Assembly: GCF_002080045.1 (NCBI RefSeq)
Contig: NZ_MUIN01000008.1
Location: forward strand, 124,001 to 188,000
From: Pseudomonas sp. Bc-h
GTDB lineage: Bacteria > Pseudomonadota > Gammaproteobacteria > Pseudomonadales > Pseudomonadaceae
Reading direction: 5' to 3'
DNA: 64,000 bases
Part shown: positions 1 through 14,427 of the stretch, one piece after another
How positions within the stretch are numbered: the first letter of the stretch is position 1
Layout: every line of letters begins with the position of its first letter
The notes under the pieces: generated by a model
Database searches by the model: none
The model's input: only the letters and a program-made list of their open reading frames with translations
What the model was told of the DNA's origin: nothing
Position numbers and translations under genes: made by a program

Positions 1-13
1 AGGCCGCATTTAC

Positions 14-1495
14 TTACTCGAACCAATGGGCTCGGGCGGCCATGATCAACTTGCCGGCACGATCATCGTCAATGCCGTCGATGTCGAGCAGATCGTCAAT
101 AGACTGCTCGGCCAGGTCTTCGCGGGTAACTACGCCGCGCACCGCCAGTTCCATCGCCAAATCCTTGTCCATACCCTCAAGCGAGAGCAGGTCTTCGGCC
201 GGATGGGCGTCTGCCAGCTTTTCCTCAGTAGCGATGGCTTTAGTCAACAAACGATCCTTGGCACGAGCACGAAGCTCGTTGACGATGTCTTCGTCAAAGC
301 CGTCGATGTTGAGCATTTCTTCCAACGGTACGTAGGCAATCTCTTCCAGGCTGGTGAAGCCTTCGTCGACCAGCACCTGTGCAAGCTCTTCGTCGACTTC
401 CAGCTCGTCGATGAAGTTGCGCAGGATGTCGCCGGTTTCCGCTTGCTGCTTGGCCTGGATGTCCGATTCGGTCATCACGTTCAAGGTCCAGCCAGTCAAC
501 TGGCTCGCCAGACGCACGTTTTGACCACCGCGGCCAATCGCCTGGGCCAGGTTGTCTGCGCCTACAGCGATGTCCATGGCGTGGGCGTCTTCATCAACGA
601 TGATCGCTGCCACTTCGGCAGGCGACATGGCGTTGATGACGAACTGCGCCGGATTGTCGTCCCAGAGCACGATATCCACACGCTCGCCGCCCAACTCGCC
701 GGAAACAGCCTGGACACGCGAACCGCGCATGCCGATGCAAGCGCCTTGCGGGTCGATGCGTTTGTCCTTGGAGCGAACTGCGATCTTTGCACGCGAACCA
801 GGATCACGAGAGGCAGCCATCACCTCGATGAGACCTTCGGCGATTTCCGGAACTTCAATCCGGAACAGCTCGATCAGCATCTCTGGCGCAGTACGCGACA
901 GGATCAGCTGAGGACCACGGTTTTCAGTGCGGATTTCTTTGAGCAGTGCACGAACGCGGACACCCACACGGAAAGTTTCCCGGGAGATGATGTCTTCACG
1001 CGCCAGCAGCGCCTCGGCATTGTTACCCAAGTCGACGATGACATTGTCACGTGTAACTTTTTTAACAGTACCGGAAATGATTTCGCCCAGACGCTCACGA
1101 TAAGCGTCTACGACTTGAGCGCGCTCGGCTTCGCGAACCTTCTGCACAATGACTTGCTTGGCAGTCTGGGCGGCGATGCGACCGAACTCGATGGACTCGA
1201 TCTTATCTTCTACAACGTCGCCGACCTTGGCGCCCGGATGAGTCTCGGCAACCTTGCTCGGCCATGTTTCGATCGCTGGATCGTCGAGATCTTCTTCCTC
1301 GACGACCGTCCAGCGACGGAAAGTCTCATAAGCGCCCGTGTGGCGATTGATTTCCACACGAAGGTCAACTTCGTCTTCGAAACGCTTTTTAGTGGCCGTG
1401 GCCAGAGCTATCTCAAGCGCCTCAAAAATCACATCGGCCGGTACGCCTTTTTCATTGGATACCGACTCAACAACCAGCAGTACTTCTTTGCTCAT
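14..1495 (-). CDS. nusA: Transcription termination/antitermination factor NusA
   Basis: NusA binds RNA polymerase and nascent RNA and controls pausing, termination and antitermination. The 493-residue protein has the N-terminal RNAP-binding domain, an S1 domain (about residues 130-200), two KH domains (the GMRGSRV and AIGRGGQNV loops are visible) and the two acidic C-terminal repeats found in gammaproteobacterial NusA. The longer reading frame begins seven codons upstream, but MSKEVLLVVE is the conserved family start. It follows rimP on the same strand as in the E. coli metY-rimP-nusA-infB operon, and infB is expected just beyond the left edge. Only 13 bases remain there and no infB coding sequence is visible. 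Confidence 0.97.
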   Translation of the reverse strand: MSKEVLLVVESVSNEKGVPADVIFEALEIALATATKKRFEDEVDLRVEINRHTGAYETFRRWTVVEEEDLDDPAIETWPSKVAETHPGAKVGDVVEDKIESIEFGRIAAQTAKQVIVQKVREAERAQVVDAYRERLGEIISGTVKKVTRDNVIVDLGNNAEALLAREDIISRETFRVGVRVRALLKEIRTENRGPQLILSRTAPEMLIELFRIEVPEIAEGLIEVMAASRDPGSRAKIAVRSKDKRIDPQGACIGMRGSRVQAVSGELGGERVDIVLWDDNPAQFVINAMSPAEVAAIIVDEDAHAMDIAVGADNLAQAIGRGGQNVRLASQLTGWTLNVMTESDIQAKQQAETGDILRNFIDELEVDEELAQVLVDEGFTSLEEIAYVPLEEMLNIDGFDEDIVNELRARAKDRLLTKAIATEEKLADAHPAEDLLSLEGMDKDLAMELAVRGVVTREDLAEQSIDDLLDIDGIDDDRAGKLIMAARAHWFE

Positions 1496-1542
1496 CGTAC
1501 GCCTCGCCTTTCGCAAGCCATTGGATCCGCGGGATCCGCGTC

Positions 1543-2001
1543 TCAGTCAAACGTGGGAATAATGTTGGCTTTGTCGATCAGATCGATCGGCAACAGGTAT
1601 TCGTGATCATCCACTTGCACCACGACATCCTGCTCCTCCACCCCGCGGAGAAGGCCTTGAAAGTTACGTCGACCGTCGAAGGGCGAGCGCAGCTTTATCT
1701 TCACTTGTTCCCCGGCAAAGGCTGCAAACTGCTCGATGGTGAACAGCGGGCGTTCCATGCCTGGAGAAGAAACTTCGAGCGTATATTCGGAGCTGATCGG
1801 ATCTTCTACGTCCAGAACACCGCTGATCTGACGGCTGACGATGGCACAATCGTCCACCAGCACGCCGCCCTCTTTATCGATATAAACGCGCAACATTGAG
1901 TGACGACCCTGGGCCGAAAACTCGATACCCCAGCATTCATAGCCAAGGGCCACGACCACCGGGGCCAACAAGGCCTGCAACTGTTCTAGCTTGCTCGACA
2001 C
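1543..2001 (-). CDS. rimP: Ribosome maturation factor RimP
   Basis: RimP assists maturation of the 30S ribosomal subunit. The 152-residue protein matches the family from start to end, including the LEVSSPGMERPL segment and the C-terminal DKANIIP motif. I chose the GTG start because a good Shine-Dalgarno (GAGGGGG) lies five bases before it and the family length fits. An ATG six codons upstream (position 2019) is in frame and is used in some annotations. The gene lies between tRNA-fMet and nusA, the conserved arrangement for this operon, and is 47 bases upstream of nusA. Confidence 0.95.
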   Translation of the reverse strand: MSSKLEQLQALLAPVVVALGYECWGIEFSAQGRHSMLRVYIDKEGGVLVDDCAIVSRQISGVLDVEDPISSEYTLEVSSPGMERPLFTIEQFAAFAGEQVKIKLRSPFDGRRNFQGLLRGVEEQDVVVQVDDHEYLLPIDLIDKANIIPTFD

Positions 2002-2060
2002 CTGAACCCCCTCGTGCATGCTGTGCAAATAAAAAATGGGCAAAGCGCCCATCATGAAAA

Positions 2061-2082
2061 ACGCCGTTGAACAGCGGCGTAA
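2061..2082 (-). terminator. Imperfect hairpin between tRNA-fMet and rimP
   Basis: ACGCCG and CGGCGT form a short stem around a loop of about ten bases, in the leader between the tRNA terminator and rimP. It has no convincing T run, so a leader structure is as likely as a terminator. Confidence 0.35.
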
Positions 2083-2099
2083 TAAAGTGTCCAGCTAAC

Positions 2100-2122
2100 A
2101 AAAAGCCCCTGAAAAGGGGCTC
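2100..2122 (-). terminator. Intrinsic terminator after tRNA-fMet
   Basis: A seven-base-pair stem (AGCCCCT/AGGGGCT) with a four-base loop is followed on the minus strand by a T run. It lies just downstream of the tRNA-fMet 3' end and would separate it, at least partly, from rimP-nusA. Confidence 0.75.
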
Positions 2123-2131
2123 CGCTAAAAC

Positions 2132-2208
<77 letters not shown>

Positions 2209-2306
2209 ACAAAGCTGGGGCGGAAGTATACGACCGATCCCGATTTGGGTCAATCCGACACATCCACCTACAAGAAAGCCCGCTACTGCGGGCTGACTTG
2301 TTCAAT

Positions 2307-2392
2307 TGGTACCGAGAAGGGGACTCGAACCCCTACACCCTATGGGCACAACCACCTCAAGGTTGCGTGTCTACCAATTCCACCACCTCGGC
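2307..2392 (-). tRNA. tRNA-Leu (anticodon GAG)
   Basis: An 86-nt class II tRNA with a long variable arm, encoded CCA, GCCGAGG acceptor 5' strand and anticodon loop CTTGAGG (anticodon GAG, reading CUC/CUU codons). It lies 45 bases downstream of secG on the same strand, and the two may share a transcript. Confidence 0.96.
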
Positions 2393-2437
2393 ATTACAAC
2401 TCTTTTTGCAGCCCCGACATCAACTGCGAATCCTGTG

Positions 2438-2821
2438 TTACTTCTGTTCTGGAGCGGCAGGAACATCAGCTGGAGCAGCGGCTGGTTTCTGTTGTCCTTC
2501 CAGGACCGGAACATCATCTGCTGCCGGCTTTTGCTTGACTTCCAACACTGCTGGATCTGGCAAACCTACTTGAGTCAGCTGATGAGCTTTCTCTTTAGCA
2601 AAGTAACCTAACCCTAAGCTGGTTATGAAGAAACAGGCGGCAAGTATAGCAGTAAGTTTACTAAGAAAGGTAGAGGAACCTTGGCCTCCGAAGACAGTAT
2701 TTGATGCACCTGCCCCGAACGACGCGCCAGCGTCCGCACCTTTACCCTGCTGAAGCAATACCAGAGCAACAACGCCCAGAGCACCCAGCAGATGAAGAAC
2801 GACTACGACTGTTTCCAGCAT
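2438..2821 (-). CDS. secG: Preprotein translocase subunit SecG
   Basis: Small inner-membrane subunit of the SecYEG channel that stimulates SecA-driven protein export. The 127-residue protein has an N-terminal transmembrane helix, the conserved LLQQGKGADAGASFGAG loop and a second helix ending LGLGYF. A Pro/Ala/Lys-rich cytoplasmic tail follows, typical of Pseudomonas. It starts three bases after tpiA, so the pair is almost certainly cotranscribed, and tRNA-Leu follows. Confidence 0.96.
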   Translation of the reverse strand: MLETVVVVLHLLGALGVVALVLLQQGKGADAGASFGAGASNTVFGGQGSSTFLSKLTAILAACFFITSLGLGYFAKEKAHQLTQVGLPDPAVLEVKQKPAADDVPVLEGQQKPAAAPADVPAAPEQK

Positions 2822-2824
2822 TTT

Positions 2825-3580
2825 TCAGTTTCCCGCGGCGCGAATGATCGCACCGAACTCATCTGCATTCAGGGAAGCACCACCAATGAGGCCCCCATCG
2901 ATATCCGGCATGCCGAACAGTTCAGCCGCATTGGCCGCCTTCACGCTGCCGCCATATAGAAGCCGCACACCTTGCGCGACTTCAGAATTCTCTTTCGCCA
3001 ACTGCGCACGAATCGCTGCGTGCACGTCTTGCGCCTGCTGAGGCGTAGCCGTCAATCCGGTACCAATGGCCCAGACTGGCTCGTAGGCAATTACCGCATT
3101 CACGAAAGCGTCGATGCCCAGCTCTTCGATGATGCTGTCGAGCTGCTGCCCGACGACCTCAAGCGTTTTACCAGCTTCGCGCTGCTCAAGTGTTTCACCG
3201 ATACACAGCACCGGCGTCAGACCACTTGCCTGGGCCGCCGCAAACTTGCGGTTCAGGACCTCGTTGCTTTCGCCCAGAATCTGGCGGCGCTCCGAGTGCC
3301 CTACAAGCACCAGCTTGCAACCTGCATCCTGCAACTGAGTCGGCGAAATTTCACCGGTCAGCGCTCCCTGCCCCGCTTCGTGCGCGCAGTTCTGCGCACC
3401 TACCGAAATCGAGTGTTCTTCGAAGCACTCGGCAACGAAGCTGACGTGCAGGCTCGTAGGGAATACCGCAACATCGACACCGTCAGGAATGGCCATATTT
3501 GCCAAACCTTCGACCAGCTCAGCGACGCTGGCGCAGGTACCGTGCATTTTCCAGTTACCAGCTACCATAGGGCGACGCAT
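2825..3580 (-). CDS. tpiA: Triosephosphate isomerase
   Basis: Interconverts dihydroxyacetone phosphate and glyceraldehyde 3-phosphate. The 251-residue TIM barrel carries the expected active-site residues: N9 and K11 (NWKM), H95 (VGHSERR) and E167 (AYEPVWAIGTG), followed by the phosphate-binding GGS and GGLIGGASL loops. It lies between glmM and secG on the same strand, the conserved order in Pseudomonas. Confidence 0.97.
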   Translation of the reverse strand: MRRPMVAGNWKMHGTCASVAELVEGLANMAIPDGVDVAVFPTSLHVSFVAECFEEHSISVGAQNCAHEAGQGALTGEISPTQLQDAGCKLVLVGHSERRQILGESNEVLNRKFAAAQASGLTPVLCIGETLEQREAGKTLEVVGQQLDSIIEELGIDAFVNAVIAYEPVWAIGTGLTATPQQAQDVHAAIRAQLAKENSEVAQGVRLLYGGSVKAANAAELFGMPDIDGGLIGGASLNADEFGAIIRAAGN

Positions 3581-3646
3581 GCTGTACCTCGTCGGTCAAA
3601 GTGGGCGCAGATGTTACCCAACAGTTTCAACACTGGCAAGCCGAAA

Positions 3647-4990
3647 TCAGGCGCAAACTTCAGCAACCAGTTTTGCCAGCTCGTCGGCATAGCCAGCGAC
3701 CAGTGTTTCGTCCTCGCCTTCGACCATTACGCGTACCAACGGCTCTGTGCCGGACTTGCGCAAGAGCACGCGCCCACGCCCCCCCATGGCAGCAGTGACG
3801 CGATCACATGCCTCTTTGACCGCGGGGTGCTGCACTGGGTCAATCTTGCCACCTTCGAAGCGCACATTGACCAACACCTGCGGGCATTTATTCAGGCCCT
3901 GACGCGACTCGGCCAGGCTTTGACCGGAACGCTTCAATGCGAGCAAGACCTGCAGCGCGGCAATGATCGCATCCCCCGTTGTGGTGTGCTGGAAGCAGAC
4001 CACGTGACCGGAATTCTCACCACCAACCTGCCAGTTGCGCTCGAGCAGCTCCGCAATGACATAGCGGTCGCCCACATTAGCCCGCACGAACGGGATACTC
4101 AGCTCAGCCAGGGCCAGCTCCAACCCCAGATTGCTCATCAAGGTACCGACGACACCGCCCTGCAGGCGGCCGCGCTCGTGCAGATCACGCGCAATGATGT
4201 AAATCAGCTCGTCCCCATCTACGACTGCCCCGGTGTGATCGACCATCAACACGCGATCACCATCGCCATCGAAGCCGATACCCAGATCTGCCTTCTCCGC
4301 CACCACAGCTGCCTGCAACGCCCCCATGTGGGTGGACCCACAGTCGTCGTTGATATTCAGACCGTTAGGTGCAGCGGACAGTACAGTAACGTGCGCGCCC
4401 AGCTCTCGAAAAACGTTCGGCGCCACCTTGTAGGTCGCACCATGAGCGCAGTCGATCACCAGCCTCAAGCCAGCAAAACTGGTACTGGTGGGCACGCTAC
4501 TCTTGCAGAACTCGATGTAACGGCCTGCGGCATCGTTGATTCGAGAAACCTTGCCAAGCTGCTCCGACTCGACGACGGTCATCGGCGCATCAAGCAGTTC
4601 TTCGATCATCATCTCGACCTCATCCGGCAGCTTGGTGCCCTGCCCGGAGAAGAACTTGATGCCGTTATCGTGATGCGGGTTATGGGATGCGCTGATAACG
4701 ATGCCCGCCTGCGCATGGAAGGTACGGGTAAGGTAAGCGATGGCCGGTGTAGGCATCGGACCGAGCAGCATCACATCGGCACCGGCCGCAGACAAACCGG
4801 CCTCAAGCGCCGACTCGAACATATAACCGGAGATCCGCGTGTCCTTGCCTACCAGAATGCGGCATGCACCCATCTTGCGGAACGCCATGCCCGCCGCCCA
4901 GCCCAACTTGAGCATGAAATCGGGCGTGATCGGGAATTGACCTACACGACCGCGAATGCCGTCGGTTCCGAAATATTTCTTAGTGCTCAT
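3647..4990 (-). CDS. glmM: Phosphoglucosamine mutase
   Basis: Converts glucosamine 6-phosphate to glucosamine 1-phosphate on the path to UDP-N-acetylglucosamine. The 447-residue enzyme shows the phosphoserine loop ISASHNPHHDNG (S102), the metal-binding DGDGDR loop and the C-terminal phosphate-binding RKSGTEPLVRVM. The start MSTKKYFGTDGIRG is the family start; a longer frame reaches 14 codons upstream into folP's stop region. It sits 16 bases after folP, as in E. coli ftsH-folP-glmM. Confidence 0.97.
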   Translation of the reverse strand: MSTKKYFGTDGIRGRVGQFPITPDFMLKLGWAAGMAFRKMGACRILVGKDTRISGYMFESALEAGLSAAGADVMLLGPMPTPAIAYLTRTFHAQAGIVISASHNPHHDNGIKFFSGQGTKLPDEVEMMIEELLDAPMTVVESEQLGKVSRINDAAGRYIEFCKSSVPTSTSFAGLRLVIDCAHGATYKVAPNVFRELGAHVTVLSAAPNGLNINDDCGSTHMGALQAAVVAEKADLGIGFDGDGDRVLMVDHTGAVVDGDELIYIIARDLHERGRLQGGVVGTLMSNLGLELALAELSIPFVRANVGDRYVIAELLERNWQVGGENSGHVVCFQHTTTGDAIIAALQVLLALKRSGQSLAESRQGLNKCPQVLVNVRFEGGKIDPVQHPAVKEACDRVTAAMGGRGRVLLRKSGTEPLVRVMVEGEDETLVAGYADELAKLVAEVCA

Positions 4991-5006
4991 GGGTGCTCCA
5001 GATTTC

Positions 5007-5858
5007 TTATTTTGCTGATTCAACAGCAGCAATCATGCGTACGACGTCGACGGTTTCCGGGACATCGTGCACACGCAAAATTCTCGCGCCTTTAATCATC
5101 GCCATTGCAGCCAGGGCAAGGGCGCCGTAAAGCCGTTGATCCACCGGCTTGTCCAGCACTTTGCCGATCATACTCTTGCGAGAGACGCCAACCAGCAACG
5201 GCCGGCCCAGCACATGCAAGGCCTCCATGTGCTTGAACAGGCTGAGATTGTGTTCAAGGGTCTTCGCGAAACCGTAACCAGGATCGAGGATGATCTTTTC
5301 GGCGCAGATTCCGGCGGCGACACAGGCATCCATCCGCTCCTGAAGGAACGAACTGACCTCGCCGACTAGATTCTCGTAATGGGGATCATTCTGCATGTCA
5401 GTCGGCTCGCCACGCATATGCATTAGACACACAGGCAAGCCTGTGGCGACTGCGGCGTCGAGCGCGCCGTCGCGACGCAGCGATCGCACATCATTGATCA
5501 AGCCCGCGCCGAGCCGCGCAGTCTCGCGGATGACCGCAGGCGTGGAGGTATCCACCGAAATGATCACATCCAGCTCGCGACTGATTGCCTCGACGATGGG
5601 CGCCACGCGCTCGAGCTCTTCAACCGGAGAAACGGCACGAGCGCCGGGGCGCGTGGACTCACCGCCAACGTCGATCAACGTCGCCCCCGCAGCAACCATT
5701 TGCGCCGCATGACGCAAGGCAATGTCACGCTGGGCGAATCTGCCGCCATCGGAGAACGAATCGGGGGTGATATTGAGGATTCCCATGACGTGAGTCCGGG
5801 ACAAATCAAGAACCCGGTTGCCGCAAGGCAACCGGGTTGGGTACAGCGCAGAAGTCAT
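5007..5858 (-). CDS. folP: Dihydropteroate synthase
   Basis: Condenses p-aminobenzoate with hydroxymethyl-dihydropterin diphosphate in folate synthesis; it is the target of sulfonamides. The 283-residue TIM-barrel protein has both signature regions, NITPDSFSDGG near residue 30 and the IDVGGESTRPGA loop, plus the substrate-binding LDPGYGFAKT and VGVSRKSMIG segments. It lies between ftsH (8-base gap) and glmM on one strand. It looks like the chromosomal form, not the acquired sul type. Confidence 0.97.
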   Translation of the reverse strand: MTSALYPTRLPCGNRVLDLSRTHVMGILNITPDSFSDGGRFAQRDIALRHAAQMVAAGATLIDVGGESTRPGARAVSPVEELERVAPIVEAISRELDVIISVDTSTPAVIRETARLGAGLINDVRSLRRDGALDAAVATGLPVCLMHMRGEPTDMQNDPHYENLVGEVSSFLQERMDACVAAGICAEKIILDPGYGFAKTLEHNLSLFKHMEALHVLGRPLLVGVSRKSMIGKVLDKPVDQRLYGALALAAMAMIKGARILRVHDVPETVDVVRMIAAVESAK

Positions 5859-5866
5859 GTCAGGCC

Positions 5867-7786
<1,920 letters not shown>

Positions 7787-7964
7787 TTAGCTACCCTCTG
7801 AAGCAAGCTCCACGCTGGAGCGTGCCTCGCATGATATTCACCGGCCTAACTTACTACAGATCCTACAGGTGCGGCAGGCGGCGTCTGTAACCCTTTGTGA
7901 AACTTTGACTACAAGATGTTCGTTACGACTCGTAAATAAAGCCATTTGAAAAAAACTATTGCCC

Positions 7965-8615
7965 TTACTCGGAATCGCCCGGTGCCTCATAACCGCCCTT
8001 GAAACCGCGGCCAAGAAGGTACTGCTCGCGAGAGCGGTCACGGGAGGACAGAGGCTTGCGCATCTGTACCTTGTCGAACATTTTGCGAACCTCCTTGTGG
8101 TACACGTCGAAACCTTCACCCTGGAAGACCTTGATCAGAAAATCACCACCCGGACGCAGAACCCGACCCGCCAGGTCGAGCGCCAACTCGCAAAGGAACA
8201 TGGCGCGTGGCATATCCACAGCGCTCAATCCACTCATATTGGGGGCCATATCGGAAATCACAAGGTCTACTTGAGTATTACCGATCGCCGCGAGGATCTG
8301 CTTGAACACCTCATCCTCGGTGAAATCCCCTTGAATAAAGGTCACATCCGGGATGCTGTCCATCTCCAGAATGTCGGATGCAATCAAACGACCTTTACCA
8401 CCAATCAGACGACTGGTCACCTGAGACCAGCCTCCAGGGGCAGCACCAAGGTCGACAACCGTCATGCCGGGACGAATGATTTTGTCCTTCTCCTGGATTT
8501 CCAGAAGCTTGTAGCTGGCACGGGAACGGTAGCCATCTTTCTGTGCCATTTTGACGTACTTGTCGTCGAAATGTTCTCTCAGCCAGTTATGGCTGCTCTT
8601 GGAACGCTGCGCCAC
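7965..8615 (-). CDS. rlmE: 23S rRNA (uridine(2552)-2'-O)-methyltransferase RlmE
   Basis: Methylates the 2'-O of U2552 in the A-site loop of 23S rRNA on the 50S particle. The 216-residue Rossmann methyltransferase has SAM motif I (DLGAAPGGWSQ), the catalytic K-D-K-E residues in the YRSRASYKLLEI, SDMAPN, KVFQG and RSREQY regions, and ends near YEAPG. It lies upstream of ftsH on the same strand, the usual rlmE-ftsH pair, and is divergent from yhbY. Confidence 0.97.
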   Translation of the reverse strand: MAQRSKSSHNWLREHFDDKYVKMAQKDGYRSRASYKLLEIQEKDKIIRPGMTVVDLGAAPGGWSQVTSRLIGGKGRLIASDILEMDSIPDVTFIQGDFTEDEVFKQILAAIGNTQVDLVISDMAPNMSGLSAVDMPRAMFLCELALDLAGRVLRPGGDFLIKVFQGEGFDVYHKEVRKMFDKVQMRKPLSSRDRSREQYLLGRGFKGGYEAPGDSE

Positions 8616-8717
8616 GGGGCACCTCGATGATATGCGTCGTGATTAACTGGGCGGAGCCACGAGCCCTCGGGTAAAATGGCCGCCAATTTTACAGAATCAG
8701 ACGAAAAGGGTCAGATT

Positions 8718-9026
8718 ATGCCGCTCACTAACGAGCAGAAGAAACAGTACAAATCCATTGGACACGACCTGAAGCCGGTCCTGATGGTTGCCGGCAACGG
8801 CCTGAGTGAGGGCGTGCTGGCCGAGCTTGATCGCGCTCTGGTAGATCATGAACTGATCAAGGTTCAGATCAAGCTGGAAGACCGCGACGATCGCCGCGCC
8901 GTCATTGAAGAACTTTGCAAACACGGTCGCGCGGAACTCGTGCAGACCATCGGCAAAATGGCGCTGATCTATCGCAAGAACCCGCAGCCTAACAAACAGC
9001 TGTCCAACATTCACCGCTACAAATAA
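8718..9026 (+). CDS. yhbY: Ribosome assembly RNA-binding protein YhbY
   Basis: Small CRS1-YhbY (CRM) domain protein that binds pre-50S particles. The 102-residue protein contains the KH-like fold with the conserved GNGLSEGVLAELD and HELIKVQI segments and ends with basic IYRKNPQPNK. I start it at MPLTNEQKKQ; an in-frame extension upstream runs through the promoter region. It is divergent from rlmE, with a 102-bp shared gap, as in E. coli. Confidence 0.95.
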   Translation: MPLTNEQKKQYKSIGHDLKPVLMVAGNGLSEGVLAELDRALVDHELIKVQIKLEDRDDRRAVIEELCKHGRAELVQTIGKMALIYRKNPQPNKQLSNIHRYK

Positions 9027-9150
9027 CGGTGATGCCTGCCAGCGGCGCGGTTCACGCGCCCTGACCGGGATTTACCGAGTGCCCGCGTTAAGCAGCGAAA
9101 CGTACGGCACCGCGAAATACTTCCGCGCACCATCCCCTCGCCCAACCGCG

Positions 9151-9174
9151 AAAACCATCCCTTCAAAGGGATGG
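9151..9174 (-). terminator. Probable terminator after greA
   Basis: An eight-base-pair stem (CCATCCCT/AGGGATGG) with a four-base loop is followed on the minus strand by a short T run. It lies 15 bases past the greA stop codon, in the gap facing yhbY. Confidence 0.6.
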
Positions 9175-9189
9175 CGCCCGCAGCCACAG

Positions 9190-9662
9190 TCAAACGTGCT
9201 TGACCACGACAATCTCGTACTCGATCACACCGCTCGGCGTTTTCACAGCGACCACATCGCCCTCTTCCTTGGCGATCAAGGCGCGAGCGATTGGCGACCC
9301 GACGGAAATCTTGCCTAGCTTGATATCCGCTTCATCTTCGCCAACGATCTGATAGGTCACGCTTTCGTCGGTCTCGACGTTGGCGATTTCCACGGTAGAG
9401 CCAAAGATGACCTTACCTGTGTGGGCGATCGTTGTAACGTCGATGATGACCGCATTCTGCATGCGGCCCTCGATGTCACGGATACGCGCCTCGACCATGC
9501 CCTGCTGTTCGCGAGCAGCATGGTATTCAGCGTTTTCCTTCAAGTCACCCAACTCGCGCGCAGTACCGATGTCCTGGCTGAGCTTTGGGCGAACCACCTT
9601 GGTCAGATGGGTCAGTTCTTCTTCCAGAGCGCGAGCGCCCTGGACTGTCATGGGGTACTTGA

Positions 9663-9666
<4 letters not shown>
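9190..9666 (-). CDS. greA: Transcription elongation factor GreA
   Basis: Rescues backtracked RNA polymerase by stimulating transcript cleavage. The 158-residue protein has the N-terminal coiled coil with the acidic tip (DLKENAEYHAAREQQ) and the C-terminal FKBP-like domain. Its ATG overlaps the carB stop codon by four bases (ATGA), so the two are translationally coupled. The carAB-greA arrangement is standard in Pseudomonas. Confidence 0.97.
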
Positions 9667-12884
<3,218 letters not shown>

Positions 12885-13010
12885 GGGTTGTCACTCGAAT
12901 CCTGTGTCAGTCGGCAAGCCGTCTTGAACATTCTCTGAGGTGCCGGGCGGGATGTCGGATGTTTCCGTCCCGCCGCTGGCACCTGCTCGCTACAGTCGCA
13001 AGTCCGCCGC

Positions 13011-14147
13011 TTAGCGGCGCTTGGCCATGGCTGTGATGAAGCGATCAAACAGCGGGGCAACGTCGTTCGGGCCCGGGCTCGCTTCAGGGTGGCCCTGGAA
13101 GCTGAACGCGTCCTTGTCGGTGCGCTCGATACCCTGCAGGGTGCCGTCGAACAGCGACTTGTGGATGGCGCGTACGTTGCCAGGCAAGGTGCTTTCGTCT
13201 ACCGCGAAACCGTGGTTCTGGCTGGTGATCATGACCACGCCTGTGTCCAGATCCTGGACCGGGTGGTTTGCACCGTGGTGGCCGTGACCCATCTTGACGG
13301 TCTTGGCGCCGGAGGCCAGAGCCAACAGCTGGTGGCCCAGGCAAATGCCGAACACCGGAATTTCGGTCTGCAGCACATCCTTGATGGCCTGGATCGCGTA
13401 GTCGCATGGCTCGGGGTCGCCCGGGCCGTTGGACAGGAACACGCCATCAGGATTGAGCGCCAGCACTTCGCTGGCTGGCGTCTGGGCCGGCACCACAGTC
13501 ACGCGGCAACCGCGCTCGACCAGCATGCGCAGAATGTTGGTCTTGACGCCGTAGTCATAGGCAACCACGTTGTACGGCAGGTCAGCAGCAGCGATTTCTG
13601 GATGGCTATCGGTTTTCAGGCTCCAGACGCTGGAGCGCCACTCGTAGCTCTTCCTGGTGCTGACTTCTTTCGCCAGATCCATGCCTTTCAGGCCCGGGAA
13701 GCCGCGAGCAGCAGCGATGGCGGCTTCTTCGGTGATGTCGTCGCCGGCCATGATGCAGCCGTTCTGCGCACCTTTCTCACGCAAAATGCGGGTCAGGCGG
13801 CGGGTGTCGATGCCAGCGATGGCAACCACGTTGTTGGCTTTCAGATAGTCAGCCAGGGACATCTTGTTACGCCAGTTGCTCGCCACCAGAGGCAGGTCAC
13901 GAATCACCAGACCCGCCGACCAGACGCGATCGGATTCGGCGTCTTCCGGCGTGGTGCCAGTGTTGCCGATGTGAGGGTAAGTCAGGGTGACGATTTGCTG
14001 GGCATAGGAAGGATCGGTAAGGATTTCCTGATAGCCGGTCATTGCGGTGTTGAACACCACCTCACCAACGGTCTGACCGTCGGCTCCAATGGCTTCGCCG
14101 CGAAAAATGCTGCCATCAGCAAGGGCGAGTATGGCTGGCTTAGTCAA
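13011..14147 (-). CDS. carA: Carbamoyl-phosphate synthase small subunit
   Basis: Glutaminase subunit that supplies ammonia to CarB. The 378-residue protein has the N-terminal small-subunit domain and a class I amidotransferase domain with nucleophile C269 in FGICLGHQ and the His/Glu pair in QGHPEASPGP. I chose a TTG start: it gives the family N-terminus (TKPAILALADGS) and has GGGAGG five bases upstream. An in-frame ATG at 14237 would add 30 residues encoded by a terminator-like hairpin and is unlikely to be used. Confidence 0.96.
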   Translation of the reverse strand: MTKPAILALADGSIFRGEAIGADGQTVGEVVFNTAMTGYQEILTDPSYAQQIVTLTYPHIGNTGTTPEDAESDRVWSAGLVIRDLPLVASNWRNKMSLADYLKANNVVAIAGIDTRRLTRILREKGAQNGCIMAGDDITEEAAIAAARGFPGLKGMDLAKEVSTRKSYEWRSSVWSLKTDSHPEIAAADLPYNVVAYDYGVKTNILRMLVERGCRVTVVPAQTPASEVLALNPDGVFLSNGPGDPEPCDYAIQAIKDVLQTEIPVFGICLGHQLLALASGAKTVKMGHGHHGANHPVQDLDTGVVMITSQNHGFAVDESTLPGNVRAIHKSLFDGTLQGIERTDKDAFSFQGHPEASPGPNDVAPLFDRFITAMAKRR

Positions 14148-14191
14148 GAAGACCTCCCGTAATAAAGCCTGAAAGGGCGATCGCAGGTTGT

Positions 14192-14234
14192 AAAAAAGCG
14201 GAATGACGTATAGACACGTCACCCCGCTTTTTTT
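14192..14234 (-). terminator. Terminator-like hairpin in the dapB-carA gap
   Basis: An interrupted 16-base-pair stem (AAAAAAGCGG and TGACGT on one side) closes a six-base loop and ends in a T run in both directions. It lies 45 bases before carA, so it could end the dapB transcript or act as an attenuator in the carA leader. A second stem, CTTTAGTG/CACTAAAG with one bulge (about 14249-14269), lies just upstream. Confidence 0.65.
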
Positions 14235-14427
14235 CATCGAATTATCTGCGCGCTTTTAGTGGACACACTAAAGCTGTAGCTTACAGAAAAGGGCTTTTTT
14301 AATCCACCGCTAAAACGCCTTTAAGGCTCGGGAATGCGACAGGACATCGCTTAGCGGGTCAAAACTGCGGGCAGGATACAGGTAAAACCCCTTTCCTGCC
14401 CGCATTGTTGCGGCTTCCATGAGCGGA

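Noticed and set aside
26..1606. 526-codon open frame opposite nusA
   Set aside because: Antisense frame in high-GC DNA; nusA is certain on the other strand and this frame shows no domain.
2972..5095. 707-codon open frame opposite tpiA, glmM and folP
   Set aside because: Spans three certain genes in antisense; composition is typical of a shadow frame.
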